DNA of 55,931 nucleotides from Lachnospiraceae bacterium (GCA_021203305.1 JAJQBK010000005.1:1-55931); one strand, 5' to 3'; numbered from the stretch's first letter, positions 1 through 6,845 are shown. Notes: generated by a model not told the origin, from the letters alone. Numbers and translations: made by a program.

Positions 1-212
1 AAGAGGTTTTAAGGGATTTTATCGCCAGTGAGAGGCGGGAGCAGGCGGAGGAAACGACGCGGGAAGTAACAAGAGAAGTAACAAGAGAAGTAACAAGAGA
101 AGCTGCAAGGGCGCTTTATGAGAATGATGTGGCAGTAGAAGTCATTGCGAAATCTTTAAAACAGAATGTCCACACCATTGAAAACTGGCTGGGGCTTGCG
201 TCTCAGGTGTGA
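1..212 (+). CDS. C-terminal part of an Rpn-type PD-(D/E)XK nuclease/putative transposase (partial)
   Basis: The reading frame is open from the window edge and ends with TGA at 210-212; the 5' part lies outside the window. About 69 residues are visible. A charged stretch rich in E, R and T (TREV repeated) leads into a short helical tail reading ALYENDVAVEVIAKSL and then NWLGLASQV. Charged repeat linkers followed by a small helix-turn-helix-like tail (as in AKSLKQNVHTIENWL) are usual at the end of Rpn-family recombination-promoting nucleases, which cut DNA and stimulate RecA-independent recombination. The catalytic domain is not in view, so the family call rests on the tail only. Another multidomain protein with a coiled charged linker is possible. 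Confidence 0.5.
   Translation, partial: EVLRDFIASERREQAEETTREVTREVTREVTREAARALYENDVAVEVIAKSLKQNVHTIENWLGLASQV
57..104 (+). repeat. Four in-frame 12-bp tandem repeats in the Rpn-type tail
   Basis: The unit acaagagaagta occurs at 69-80 and 81-92, with variant copies at 57-68 and 93-104. Each copy encodes Thr-Arg-Glu-Val or a close variant. The unit length is a multiple of three, so copy-number change would alter the length of the charged linker without breaking the frame. Confidence 0.85.
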
Positions 213-357
213 TATCTTGCCTGTGGGAAATCCGGAAAGTTCGGAATATTTGTTGTGCCAGAAAACAGGATGATAACAGACAGAGGGATATCTATGGGAA
301 AAAACAATAGCCGTGAATAATTCAGATTATTCAGGAACGGAAAAATAAAAACAGGGC

Positions 358-386
358 TTGACAGACAGTTATGGTTCGAGTATACT
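358..386 (+). promoter_or_regulatory. Consensus sigma-A promoter in a gene-free gap
   Basis: TTGACA at 358-363 is followed after 17 bp by TATACT at 381-386. Transcription would start near 393. No open reading frame with an ATG follows before the hairpin at 464-494, and the next gene is on the other strand. Confidence 0.55.
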
Positions 387-392
387 TACTAC

Positions 393-500
393 AGGTTAGA
401 GAAAGCTAACCAAATTTCAACGCCACTGTTATCATAAAACAGCATAAAACAAATCCTTTCCATAAGGGCGCCTGTATTAACGCGGGCGCCCCTTTCCATG
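393..500 (+). ncRNA. Candidate small RNA of about 100 nt
   Basis: The stretch lies downstream of a consensus promoter, begins with a short hairpin (GGTTAG at 394-399, CTAACC at 406-411, loop AGAAAG) and ends at a strong GC hairpin (464-494). It contains no ATG. No known RNA family was recognised. The terminal hairpin is followed by CCTTTCC rather than a clean U tract, so termination there is uncertain. Confidence 0.3.
464..494. terminator. GC-rich hairpin, possible terminator
   Basis: AAGGGCGCC at 464-472 pairs with GGCGCCCCTT at 485-494, with one bulged C. The U tract is weak in both directions. It could end the candidate small RNA or transcripts arriving from the minus-strand HAD gene. Confidence 0.4.
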
Positions 501-527
501 TGACTTCTGATGATACTTCGGATTCCT

Positions 528-575
528 GCGCGGCACAAAGACTTTTACAGGCTGTGATTCGCACGTGATTCTGGT
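528..575 (-). repeat. Partial copy of a dispersed intergenic repeat (copy d)
   Basis: Read on the minus strand it holds CGAATCACAGCCTGTAAAAG, matching the distal half of the full copy at 4399-4478. It lies just downstream of the HAD gene stop codon, as other copies lie behind other genes. The proximal half (GCATCCTGC and neighbours) is not recognisable here. Confidence 0.5.
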
Positions 576-579
576 AGCC

Positions 580-1425
580 TCAGATCACTCCCAGATACTG
601 AAACGCGTTGTACAGCCCGTCCTCGTCCACATCCGTGGTCACATAATCCGCCGCCGCCCTGATTTCCTCTCCTCCGTTGCCCATGGCCACATTGTATGCG
701 CAGCACTCAAACATGGACAGGTCGATTTTGGCGTCGCCGAAGGAAATGGTGTCTTTTACATCGGCATGCAGATAGTCCAGCAGCACCTCGATGGCGTGGC
801 GCTTGGTGATGCCTGTGGGTCCCAGGTCTCCGAAGAGGGCAAGCTCCCCTCTGCCGCCCCAGGTGTTGGCCTCCAGAGTGGGAAATTCCTCTTTGGAATC
901 CAGGTGGTCCTGATAGGAGCTTAAGATAAAGCTGATCTTATTGACGTCGTCCCGGTACAGATCCTTACCGTGAGCCAGGATAAAGTCGTTTACAATGCCC
1001 TGTGCCGTTGCCAGTGCCTGTTCCTGACTGACTCCTTTACCTTGGGCGTACTTTGCCATGGTGGCGGGCCCCTGCTCGATCATGTAGTCATTGCAGTACA
1101 TGCCGCTGTTGGATTCCAGATAGAAGCCCAAGCGGCGGTCATTGCACCAGTCCACGATGTGCTTGACCTCCTCCCTTGTCAGTCCCTGATGCATGACCAC
1201 GGTTTCATGATCCTCCACATAGGCGCCGTTGCCGCCGATCATGCCGTCCAGCTCGCCCAGGTCACGCTGCATGATCTCCGCCTTGGAGCAGCCTGTGCAG
1301 ATGTAGACTCTGTGGCCGTTGGCACGGGCCCTTTTGACCGCCTCCCGGGCGGAGTCCGGAAGCTTTCCTTCATAATTAATGAGGGTGCCGTCCACGTCCA
1401 GAAAAATAATTTTGCTCATTGTCAT
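580..1425 (-). CDS. HAD-superfamily Cof-type sugar-phosphate phosphatase
   Basis: A 281-residue soluble HAD hydrolase of the Cof/YidA type, which dephosphorylates small phosphorylated metabolites in the cytosol; the substrate cannot be read from sequence. Near the start is the nucleophile motif DVDGTL, then CTG(C)SK around motif II, IIGGNGAYV typical of the C2-cap subfamily, and the Mg-binding GDAKIDLSMFE near the C-terminus. The length fits the family. Two ATGs compete for the start (1425 and 1419); AAGGCGG lies 4 nt before the first and 10 nt before the second. A longer frame to 1464 has no ribosome site. It is transcribed alone, and a terminator hairpin of the gene behind it sits at 1499-1535. 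Confidence 0.85.
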   Translation of the reverse strand: MTMSKIIFLDVDGTLINYEGKLPDSAREAVKRARANGHRVYICTGCSKAEIMQRDLGELDGMIGGNGAYVEDHETVVMHQGLTREEVKHIVDWCNDRRLGFYLESNSGMYCNDYMIEQGPATMAKYAQGKGVSQEQALATAQGIVNDFILAHGKDLYRDDVNKISFILSSYQDHLDSKEEFPTLEANTWGGRGELALFGDLGPTGITKRHAIEVLLDYLHADVKDTISFGDAKIDLSMFECCAYNVAMGNGGEEIRAAADYVTTDVDEDGLYNAFQYLGVI

Positions 1426-1498
1426 TTCACCGCCTTGCGAAATTATTTGCGTTTTCATACGCATGAGGGGGTTCTTATATCACATTTATTCTTCATGC

Positions 1499-1535
1499 AA
1501 TAAAAATCCTCCCTGCTTATATTCAAACAGGGAGG
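1499..1535 (-). terminator. Rho-independent terminator of the MATE gene
   Basis: CCTCCCTG (1508-1515) and CAGGGAGG (1528-1535) form a perfect 8-bp stem. On the minus strand the stem is followed by ATTTTTATTG. It lies 116 bp past the MATE stop codon and upstream of the HAD gene, so the two genes are separate units. Confidence 0.75.
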
Positions 1536-1650
1536 GAGGAATTTGTCAATAAAAATCTTGCAGTACAGGTGTTGTTGTCAGTAAACGCTCCCTCCATGTG
1601 AGCATGGCCGGGAGCAGGGTTATCGGACAGCCAGATGCGGCTTATGCTGT

Positions 1651-3066
1651 CTATACTGGCTGCTTCGCGATAGCCGCGTTCATCTCCTTATAAACGGAAA
1701 TAATAACACAAAACGCGATGATAAACGCCAGGACGTCCGCCGTGGGGAAGGAGTAGAGAATCCCGTTCAGTCCAAAGAATATCGGCAGAATAATCGGCAG
1801 CGCCACACCGAAGACGATCTCACGCATCAGGGAAATCATGGTAGAGGCGAAGGCCTTGCCCATGGCCTGCAGGAAGATAAAGGTTCCCTTGTTAATCATG
1901 GAGAGAGGTACCATGCACAGATAAATCCGGAAAGCGCGTACGGCAAACTGGGTGTAATACTCGGTTTCATTGCTGGCGCCGAAAATACCGATCAGCTGAT
2001 AGGGCAGGACCTCTACGATGAACAGGGAGACCAGTCCCAGCACCAGCTGGGCGATCAGCACCCTGTTAAAGAGCTGCTTGGCCCTGTCCATTCTGCCGGC
2101 GCCGATATTGTAGCCAACCACGGGAATGGTGCCGGCAGAGATACCGATGCAGACAGAAATCATAACCTGATAAAATTTCATGACAATGCCGATGACCGCC
2201 AGAGGAATCTGCGTCAGCTCCGGCTGGCCGTAGATTTCATCCAGCGCCGCGTATTTGGAGCACATGCTGTTGACGGCCGCCATGGAGACCACCAGGGAAA
2301 CCTGGGACAGGAAGCTGGTGATGCCCAGCGTCAGAAACCGCTTCATCAGATGAGGCCAGAAGCCGAAGCTGCTCTTATCTAACGTCACTGCCTTCATGTG
2401 GAAAAGATACCATACGGAGAGAGCGGCTGTCAGCACCTGGCCGATAACAGTCGCTACAGCCGCGCCCATCATTCCCCATTTAAAAATATAGATAAAAATC
2501 GGGTCCAGAATCACGTTGGTGATAGCGCCCGCCACGGTGGAAGCCATGGCGAATTTGGGACTGCCGTCGGAACGGATGATGGGGTTTAAGCACTGGCCGA
2601 ACATATAAAAAGGAATGCCCAGCGTGATGTAGAAAAAGTATTCCTTTGCCAGCACATAGGTTTCATTGTTGACCGTGCCGCCGAACATAGTGATGATCTG
2701 TTTTGAGAAGATCAGATAGATGGCTGTTATCACGACGCTGCAGGCGATGCACAGCAAAACGGCGTTGCCCACGCTCTTTCGGGCGTTGCCGTCCTCCTTT
2801 TTGCCAAGGCAGAGGCTGACGAAAGCGCAGCAGCCGTCGCCGATCATGACGGCCACGGACAGTGCCAGGACAGTCAGCGGGAATACCACGGTGTTGGCGG
2901 CATTGCCGTAGGAGCCCAGATAATCGGCGTTGGCGATGAAAATCTGGTCCACAATATTGTACAGAGCTGCCACCAGAAGAGAAATGATGCAGGGAACAGA
3001 GTATTTGCGCATCAGCGTCCCGACCTTCTCAGTCTCCAGAAATTGATTTGTCTTTGTTTGTTCCAT
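1651..3066 (-). CDS. MATE-family multidrug efflux transporter
   Basis: A 471-residue inner-membrane antiporter of the MATE family, exporting cationic drugs or metabolites with Na+ or H+. About twelve hydrophobic segments are visible. The family-typical early stretch AALYNIVDQIFIA and the matching inner-repeat motif GISAGTIPVVGYNIGAGRMDR, which follows the loop in each half, are present. The start at 3066 is set by CAGGAGG four bases before ATG; a frame open to 3189 has no signal. A consensus promoter lies at 3254-3282, and a hairpin plus U run occupies the very start of the leader (3184-3244), so expression is probably controlled by attenuation. The C-terminus ends in AIAKQPV with no extra domain. 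Confidence 0.9.
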   Translation of the reverse strand: MEQTKTNQFLETEKVGTLMRKYSVPCIISLLVAALYNIVDQIFIANADYLGSYGNAANTVVFPLTVLALSVAVMIGDGCCAFVSLCLGKKEDGNARKSVGNAVLLCIACSVVITAIYLIFSKQIITMFGGTVNNETYVLAKEYFFYITLGIPFYMFGQCLNPIIRSDGSPKFAMASTVAGAITNVILDPIFIYIFKWGMMGAAVATVIGQVLTAALSVWYLFHMKAVTLDKSSFGFWPHLMKRFLTLGITSFLSQVSLVVSMAAVNSMCSKYAALDEIYGQPELTQIPLAVIGIVMKFYQVMISVCIGISAGTIPVVGYNIGAGRMDRAKQLFNRVLIAQLVLGLVSLFIVEVLPYQLIGIFGASNETEYYTQFAVRAFRIYLCMVPLSMINKGTFIFLQAMGKAFASTMISLMREIVFGVALPIILPIFFGLNGILYSFPTADVLAFIIAFCVIISVYKEMNAAIAKQPV

Positions 3067-3183
3067 AATACCTCCTGAAAAAAGATTCTCAGCCAGCCTG
3101 AAACGGATCATCAGACTATTAAAAGCAAGCTTACCGCGCCTGATGAAACATTCCATGCCGCCTGTAAAAGTAACATTTAAGTC

Positions 3184-3244
3184 AAACAAAAAAGACAGTC
3201 TGCAAACCAGCCGGACTTATACCTTTTGGTTACACACTGTCTTT
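3184..3244 (-). promoter_or_regulatory. Promoter-proximal terminator/attenuator in the MATE leader
   Basis: On the minus strand AAAGACAGT (3244-3236) pairs with ACTGTCTTT (3199-3191) and is followed by TTTGTTT. An inner stem AACCA/TGGTT is possible. The hairpin begins within a few bases of the predicted transcription start and lies about 120 nt before the MATE start codon, so it should stop transcription unless it is disrupted. The ligand or factor is unknown. Confidence 0.6.
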
Positions 3245-3253
3245 CTGGTGAAA

Positions 3254-3282
3254 ATATTAACATAATTTCAGAAAAAAGTCAA
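3254..3282 (-). promoter_or_regulatory. Sigma-A promoter of the MATE gene
   Basis: On the minus strand TTGACT (3282-3277) is separated by 17 bp from TAATAT (3259-3254). The predicted start, near 3247, falls directly at the attenuator hairpin. Confidence 0.65.
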
Positions 3283-3443
3283 AATGAAAATATACAGAAA
3301 AAGTACACAGAAATATTAAGAAAAAGGAAAAAGAAATTGACATTTTTATAAAAAACGGTATTATAAAGTCATCTTTACCATTTCTTAAAGAAATTCCGCC
3401 TGTGCGGCCCGGGTCCGACAGGTGGAGAAACTCAGAATACAGA

Positions 3444-3902
3444 TCATCTGATAAGTCCATCATTGTAATCCTGGATAAATTTCATACGTTTGCTGCGGAT
3501 TTCCTCCATGCTCTTGGAATTGGCGCCAATGCCGCGGATGCGGGTAAGCTGGCCGTCCGAAAGCTTCAGCAGATCGGCGACAGTCCTGAGCTCTCCGTAG
3601 GCCGTGAGCTTTGTGAGAGCGCCCATAGTGCGGGCTGACAGACACAGATATTCCAGAGGATACTTGTCAGCAGCCTGAAGAAGGGGGGAGGAGGAGATAT
3701 TTCCCTGCGGCGGCTGCGGATAAATCCCATTAAACAGTATCTCCAGGGCGGACAGGGTGTCCGGCTCCTTTAAGAGAGCGTGAAGACGCTCTATATCCTC
3801 TGCGCTGGTAATGCGGAGTTCACTTTGCAGAGCGCTGTCGGCCTGACAGCCTTTGAAGGCCAGATCGATGATCCGGATGATATCCTGCTGGTCGTATTTC
3901 AT
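3444..3902 (-). CDS. Small protein with an RNA polymerase alpha C-terminal-domain-like module
   Basis: A 152-residue protein. Residues from about 85 to 145 (LSARTMGALTKL, TVADLLKLSDGQLTRIRGIG, then SMEEI) follow the pattern of the RpoA C-terminal domain, a helix-hairpin-helix fold that binds DNA and activators. The alpha N-terminal assembly domain is missing; instead there is an acidic helical N-terminus. It might act as a DNA-binding or RNA-polymerase-associated regulator, but its role is unknown. The start at 3902 has AGGAGG 9 bases upstream; the in-frame ATG at 3911 abuts that site directly and is unlikely. It is transcribed divergently from the XRE regulator at 4109, with a large inverted repeat between them. 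Confidence 0.7.
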   Translation of the reverse strand: MKYDQQDIIRIIDLAFKGCQADSALQSELRITSAEDIERLHALLKEPDTLSALEILFNGIYPQPPQGNISSSPLLQAADKYPLEYLCLSARTMGALTKLTAYGELRTVADLLKLSDGQLTRIRGIGANSKSMEEIRSKRMKFIQDYNDGLIR

Positions 3903-4017
3903 TTGTGGCATCCTCCTCTGAGCTGGAGTTATTTTTACAGGAGTTACTTTTATAAATAACGGATGTTGGGGCGGACTGCTCCTTGAGCTGCATAAGAGAA
4001 ACGAAATTTTAGCTTGC

Positions 4018-4074
4018 CTCACTTTTACAACCGATTATAGTATTACTGAGCGTAAAATCGGTTGTAAAAGTGAG
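4018..4074. promoter_or_regulatory. 19-bp perfect inverted repeat between divergent regulators
   Basis: CTCACTTTTACAACCGATT (4018-4036) is repeated in inverted orientation at 4056-4074 with a 19-bp spacer. It lies between the divergent alpha-CTD-like gene and XRE gene. Without a U tract in either direction it looks like an operator, or a DNA cruciform, rather than a terminator. The arms have the size of two full binding sites about three and a half helical turns apart. Confidence 0.75.
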
Positions 4075-4108
4075 ACAGATCGTTTTCATTATCAAGGAGA
4101 CCGACCAT

Positions 4109-4384
4109 ATGCCCAAGCCGAGGTCAGGAACCGGCGAGAAAAATTTAATAAGCCAGAATCTTATCCTGCTTCGCAAGCAGTATGGTATCTCCCAGAGGGA
4201 CCTGGCATATCAGCTGCAGCTTCTTGGCTTCGATATGGATAAAAATGTGATTACCAGGATTGAGACCAATCAAAGGTTTGTGACAGATATTGAGGTCCAG
4301 GCGCTGTGCCAGGTGTTTGGTGTGGATTATGGGACGTTGATTGATGGAGAAGGGCTTGAGGAAAGTGAGAGCGCGGTTTTGTGA
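4109..4384 (+). CDS. XRE-family helix-turn-helix regulator
   Basis: A 91-residue DNA-binding protein made almost entirely of one HTH_3 domain: LILLRKQYGISQRDLAYQLQ, then VITRIETNQRFVTDIEV and LCQVFGVDYGTLI. The start at 4109 follows AAGGAGA by 8 bases; the upstream in-frame ATG at 4070 lies inside the inverted repeat and has no ribosome site. It probably binds the 19-bp inverted repeat just upstream and controls itself and the divergent alpha-CTD-like gene; this is inferred from position only. The stop codon falls in the loop of the gene's own terminator. Confidence 0.8.
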   Translation: MPKPRSGTGEKNLISQNLILLRKQYGISQRDLAYQLQLLGFDMDKNVITRIETNQRFVTDIEVQALCQVFGVDYGTLIDGEGLEESESAVL

Positions 4385-4397
4385 CCGCGCTCGTTTT
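4369..4397 (+). terminator. Terminator overlapping the XRE stop codon
   Basis: GAGCGCGG (4369-4376) and CCGCGCTC (4385-4392) form a perfect stem followed by GTTTT. The left arm is inside the coding sequence and the TGA is in the loop. Confidence 0.75.
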
Positions 4398-4398
4398 A

Positions 4399-4478
4399 GC
4401 TGCGGCGAGGCTTTTATGGCCTGTGATTCGCGTATCAGGCGGTGCAGGATGCGCAGGTTATTCCCTGACAGTTCCTTA
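4399..4478 (-). repeat. Dispersed intergenic repeat, full copy (copy a)
   Basis: Read on the minus strand it starts with the TAA stop codon of tyrA, then GGAACTGTC, GCATCCTGCACC, CTGATACGCGAATCACAGG and TAAAAGCCTCGCCGCAG. Related copies are at 528-575, 20412-20465, 35764-35842 and 47188-47257. A short stem GCCTG/CAGGC can form in the middle. No known repeat family was recognised. Confidence 0.7.
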
Positions 4479-5573
4479 ATTGCGGAACAGTCCGTACCGG
4501 TACTGTTCTAACCTTGCCCATGCCTTCTCCATGGCATCCTGATCATAGAAGGAAACCCGCAGGGCGCCCTCTCCGCGCTCCCGGTTGTGGTTGATGCCGA
4601 TATTTTTGATGCTGACGCCTCTGGCCGCCAGGATAGCGGAGATCGTAGAGATGGCGCCCACCTCGTCGGCCACGTCGATGGTGAATGTGTACTCCGGAGC
4701 GACGGATCCCTTGGGACGTTCGGTAAAGGTATTCCGGTAGTCCCTGGAGGTCTCAAAAAGGCGATAAATTGCCGCGCCGTCCCTGGACTGAATTTGTGTC
4801 AGAACCTCCTGGAGGGAATGGATATAAAGACTCAGAATGTCGGCCAGATTCTGGGAATTGGTCATGCAGATCTGCTCCCACATCTCCGGGGAGGAGGAAG
4901 CGATTCTGGTGATATCCTTGAATCCGCCCGCGGCCAGCAGCTTCATCATTCCGTCACTCTCATCGGAATCCCTGACGAGATTTACCAGGCTGGAGGCGAT
5001 GACGTGGGGCAGGTGGCTGATGGCGGCGGTGATCTGATCATGCCGCCTGTAATCCAGAACTACCGGGATGGAGCCGATACATCCGGCAACATCCACCAGC
5101 CGGTCGATATCCTCCTGCCGGCTCTGGGCAGTCGGGGTAATGATATAATAAGCGTTTTCCAGCAGATGATCGGAGGCGTTTTCGTAGCCGGTTTTCTCGG
5201 AACCGGCCATGGGATGACCGCCGACAAAGACCTTTTCCATATTCAGGCGGCTGACCTCCTGGTGAATGTCCGTTTTGGTGCTTCCCACGTCAGTGATGAG
5301 AGCGCCTTCTTTCAAGTAAGGACGAATCTGGGTGAGGTAGGCCGCGTTGTACTCCACCGGCGCGCACAGGAAAATCAGATCGCAGTCCGCGAGTCCTTCC
5401 CCGACCCCGTCCATGATCACGTCAATGACGCCGTCCGCTCTGGCCTGCTCCAGTCTGGAGCGTGTCCTCATATATGCCTTGATGGTGATTTCAGGATGAG
5501 TCCGCTTGAGTCCTCTGGCAATGGAGCCGCCGATGAGTCCCAGCCCGATAAAGGCGATGGTAGAATCTGTCAT
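4476..5573 (-). CDS. tyrA: Prephenate dehydrogenase with C-terminal ACT domain
   Basis: A 365-residue cytosolic enzyme that oxidises and decarboxylates prephenate to 4-hydroxyphenylpyruvate with NAD(P)+, the committed step to tyrosine. The N-terminal Rossmann motif is GLGLIGGS (10-17); the conserved GGHPMAGSEKTG (118-129) carries the catalytic histidine. An ACT domain from about 293 (FTIDVADEVGAISTISAIL) should bind tyrosine for feedback control. The start follows GGGGAGG by eight bases. It is not next to other aromatic pathway genes here; the only one in the window is the shikimate kinase at 29421. Its stop codon forms the first three bases of the dispersed repeat behind it. Confidence 0.93.
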   Translation of the reverse strand: MTDSTIAFIGLGLIGGSIARGLKRTHPEITIKAYMRTRSRLEQARADGVIDVIMDGVGEGLADCDLIFLCAPVEYNAAYLTQIRPYLKEGALITDVGSTKTDIHQEVSRLNMEKVFVGGHPMAGSEKTGYENASDHLLENAYYIITPTAQSRQEDIDRLVDVAGCIGSIPVVLDYRRHDQITAAISHLPHVIASSLVNLVRDSDESDGMMKLLAAGGFKDITRIASSSPEMWEQICMTNSQNLADILSLYIHSLQEVLTQIQSRDGAAIYRLFETSRDYRNTFTERPKGSVAPEYTFTIDVADEVGAISTISAILAARGVSIKNIGINHNRERGEGALRVSFYDQDAMEKAWARLEQYRYGLFRN

Positions 5574-5682
5574 GGAAAATTCCTCCCCGTTTATTGCGTA
5601 AGTTTTGTACTGCCGGTCTCATTTTAGGTGAGACCTGTGAGAAAGTCAATGGGAAGACAGTAACTTTTTCCCGTCTCGTAGA

Positions 5683-5721
5683 GGAAGGCTACTTTTCAGC
5701 ACTCCGTGAAAAGTAACTTCC
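5683..5721. repeat. Hairpin between tyrA and the Fic module
   Basis: TACTTTTCA (5690-5698) and TGAAAAGTA (5707-5715) pair exactly, and GGAAG/CTTCC extend the stem with a small bulge. No U tract follows on either strand. The 230 bp between tyrA and the antitoxin hold only this hairpin and the promoter below. Confidence 0.55.
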
Positions 5722-5746
5722 TTTGGCTGCTCATTTATATTTGAAA

Positions 5747-5776
5747 TTGACATCGTGTATATAGTGTATTATAATA
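5747..5776 (+). promoter_or_regulatory. Promoter and likely operator of the antitoxin-Fic operon
   Basis: TTGACA (5747-5752), a 17-bp spacer and TATAAT (5770-5775) form a consensus promoter. The perfect palindrome TATTATAATA (5767-5776) covers the -10 box, where the ribbon-helix-helix antitoxin could repress its own operon. Confidence 0.75.
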
Positions 5777-5804
5777 TCATTGCAATGAAAGCGAGGTGCT
5801 TACG

Positions 5805-6128
5805 ATGGAAGCAATGGATCTGGTACAGGCGAGAACGCCTAAAAGCGTGAAAACTACAGCGAATGATATCCTTGATACACTGGGGCTCAATATGTCCACT
5901 TATATTAATATGGCTTTGAAGCAATTAATCATACAGGGTGGAATTCCTTTCAGCGTAAAGGTCAGCAGGGAGGTTTATACTACAACAGAGGCAATCAATG
6001 AAATAGACGCCACACTGAAAATGGAGGGGATGGCTCTGACATCTGACGATCTTGATATGCTTAAGGAAATCAGATCAGGGAAACTAACGACTGACGAAGC
6101 GAGGCAGAGAATTCTGAACGAGGTATGA
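5805..6128 (+). CDS. Hybrid antitoxin: RelB/DinJ-type DNA-binding half plus VbhA-like Fic-inhibitory half
   Basis: A 107-residue protein. The N-terminal half (RTPKSVKTTANDIL, then LGLNMSTYINMALKQLI, GGIPF) is a RelB/DinJ ribbon-helix-helix antitoxin. The C-terminal half is unlike RelB: residues 65-107 contain TLKMEG (70-75), matching the Fic-inhibitory (S/T)xxxE(G/N) motif, followed by LTSDDLDMLKEI and GKLTTDEARQRIL, the pattern of VbhA-type antitoxins that block the Fic active site. Glu74 would clash with ATP gamma-phosphate binding in the partner. The start at 5805 follows GAGG by eight bases; an upstream GTG at 5796 overlaps that site. One base separates it from the Fic gene. Confidence 0.8.
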   Translation: MEAMDLVQARTPKSVKTTANDILDTLGLNMSTYINMALKQLIIQGGIPFSVKVSREVYTTTEAINEIDATLKMEGMALTSDDLDMLKEIRSGKLTTDEARQRILNEV

Positions 6129-6129
6129 T

Positions 6130-6705
6130 ATGGCGGACAGAATATATTGCTATCCAAATTCTGATGTCCTGGTGAATAAATTGGACATCAGGGATATGGA
6201 TAAGCTGCATGATTTTGAACGCAGGCTGACCATGCTGCGATTGTCGGAGCTTCTTGACAAGCCAGTTATTGGCAAATTTGACTTTGAGCATTTGCAGAGT
6301 ATTCACGGATATATTTTTCAGGATGTCTATGAATGGGCAGGGAAGGTTCGGACGGTTGATATTGCGAAAGAGAATATGTTCTGTAATGTGAAATATATAG
6401 AATCTCAGGCGGAAATAATCTTTAGAGGCCTTAAGAGTGAAAATTATCTGGTTGGGCTTGCGGAAGAGGTATTTATAAAACGTCTTGCGTATTATTTCTC
6501 TGAAATTAATGCCCTGCATCCTTTTCGGGAGGGAAACGGCAGAAGCCAGCGTGAGTTTATACGGTCATTGGCATTGCATAATGGCTATATCGTAAATTTC
6601 GCTAAGATAAACAGCGAGGATATGATAAAAGCAAGCAAAAAATCTTTCCTGTGTGATTATGAGGAAATGGAGCGAATATTCACAATATGCGTTCGTAAGA
6701 TGTAA
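6130..6705 (+). CDS. Fic-domain toxin (AMP-transferase)
   Basis: A 191-residue Fic protein that would transfer AMP, or another NMP, from its triphosphate to a target protein hydroxyl and arrest growth. The catalytic loop HPFREGNGR (130-138) is intact, with the general-base His130, Glu134 for metal and Arg138. No (S/T)xxxE(G/N) inhibitory motif is present in the Fic protein itself, so it is class-I-like and depends on a separate antitoxin, which the upstream gene supplies. The start lies one base past the antitoxin stop, implying translational coupling. AT content is higher than in the housekeeping genes around, consistent with transfer. A terminator follows at 6738-6761. Confidence 0.9.
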   Translation: MADRIYCYPNSDVLVNKLDIRDMDKLHDFERRLTMLRLSELLDKPVIGKFDFEHLQSIHGYIFQDVYEWAGKVRTVDIAKENMFCNVKYIESQAEIIFRGLKSENYLVGLAEEVFIKRLAYYFSEINALHPFREGNGRSQREFIRSLALHNGYIVNFAKINSEDMIKASKKSFLCDYEEMERIFTICVRKM

Positions 6706-6737
6706 GACAGATGCATCCAAAAGAATAGACCATTGAG

Positions 6738-6761
6738 AACCCGGCGTAGTGCCGGGTTTTT
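6738..6761 (+). terminator. Terminator of the antitoxin-Fic operon
   Basis: AACCCGGC (6738-6745) and GCCGGGTT (6751-6758) form a perfect 8-bp stem with loop GTAGT, followed by TTT. Confidence 0.85.
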
Positions 6762-6816
6762 GCTATGTCTGACCGTGAAAATAGTCGGCGTGGACGATTT
6801 AATTCCGGAAAGTGTA

Positions 6817-6845
6817 TTGAAATTAGTCGAAAGCCTTAGTAAAAT
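6817..6845 (+). promoter_or_regulatory. Promoter of the hypothetical pair at 6936
   Basis: TTGAAA (6817-6822), 17 bp, TAAAAT (6840-6845). It lies about 90 bp before the start codon of the next gene. Confidence 0.45.

Noticed and set aside
3337-3364. TTGACA-N16-TATTAT on the plus strand
   Set aside because: Nothing is encoded downstream on that strand before the convergent alpha-CTD-like gene; likely chance in AT-rich DNA.
4587-5627. 346-codon plus-strand frame opposite tyrA
   Set aside because: Antisense to a gene with clear prephenate dehydrogenase motifs; composition is that of a shadow frame.
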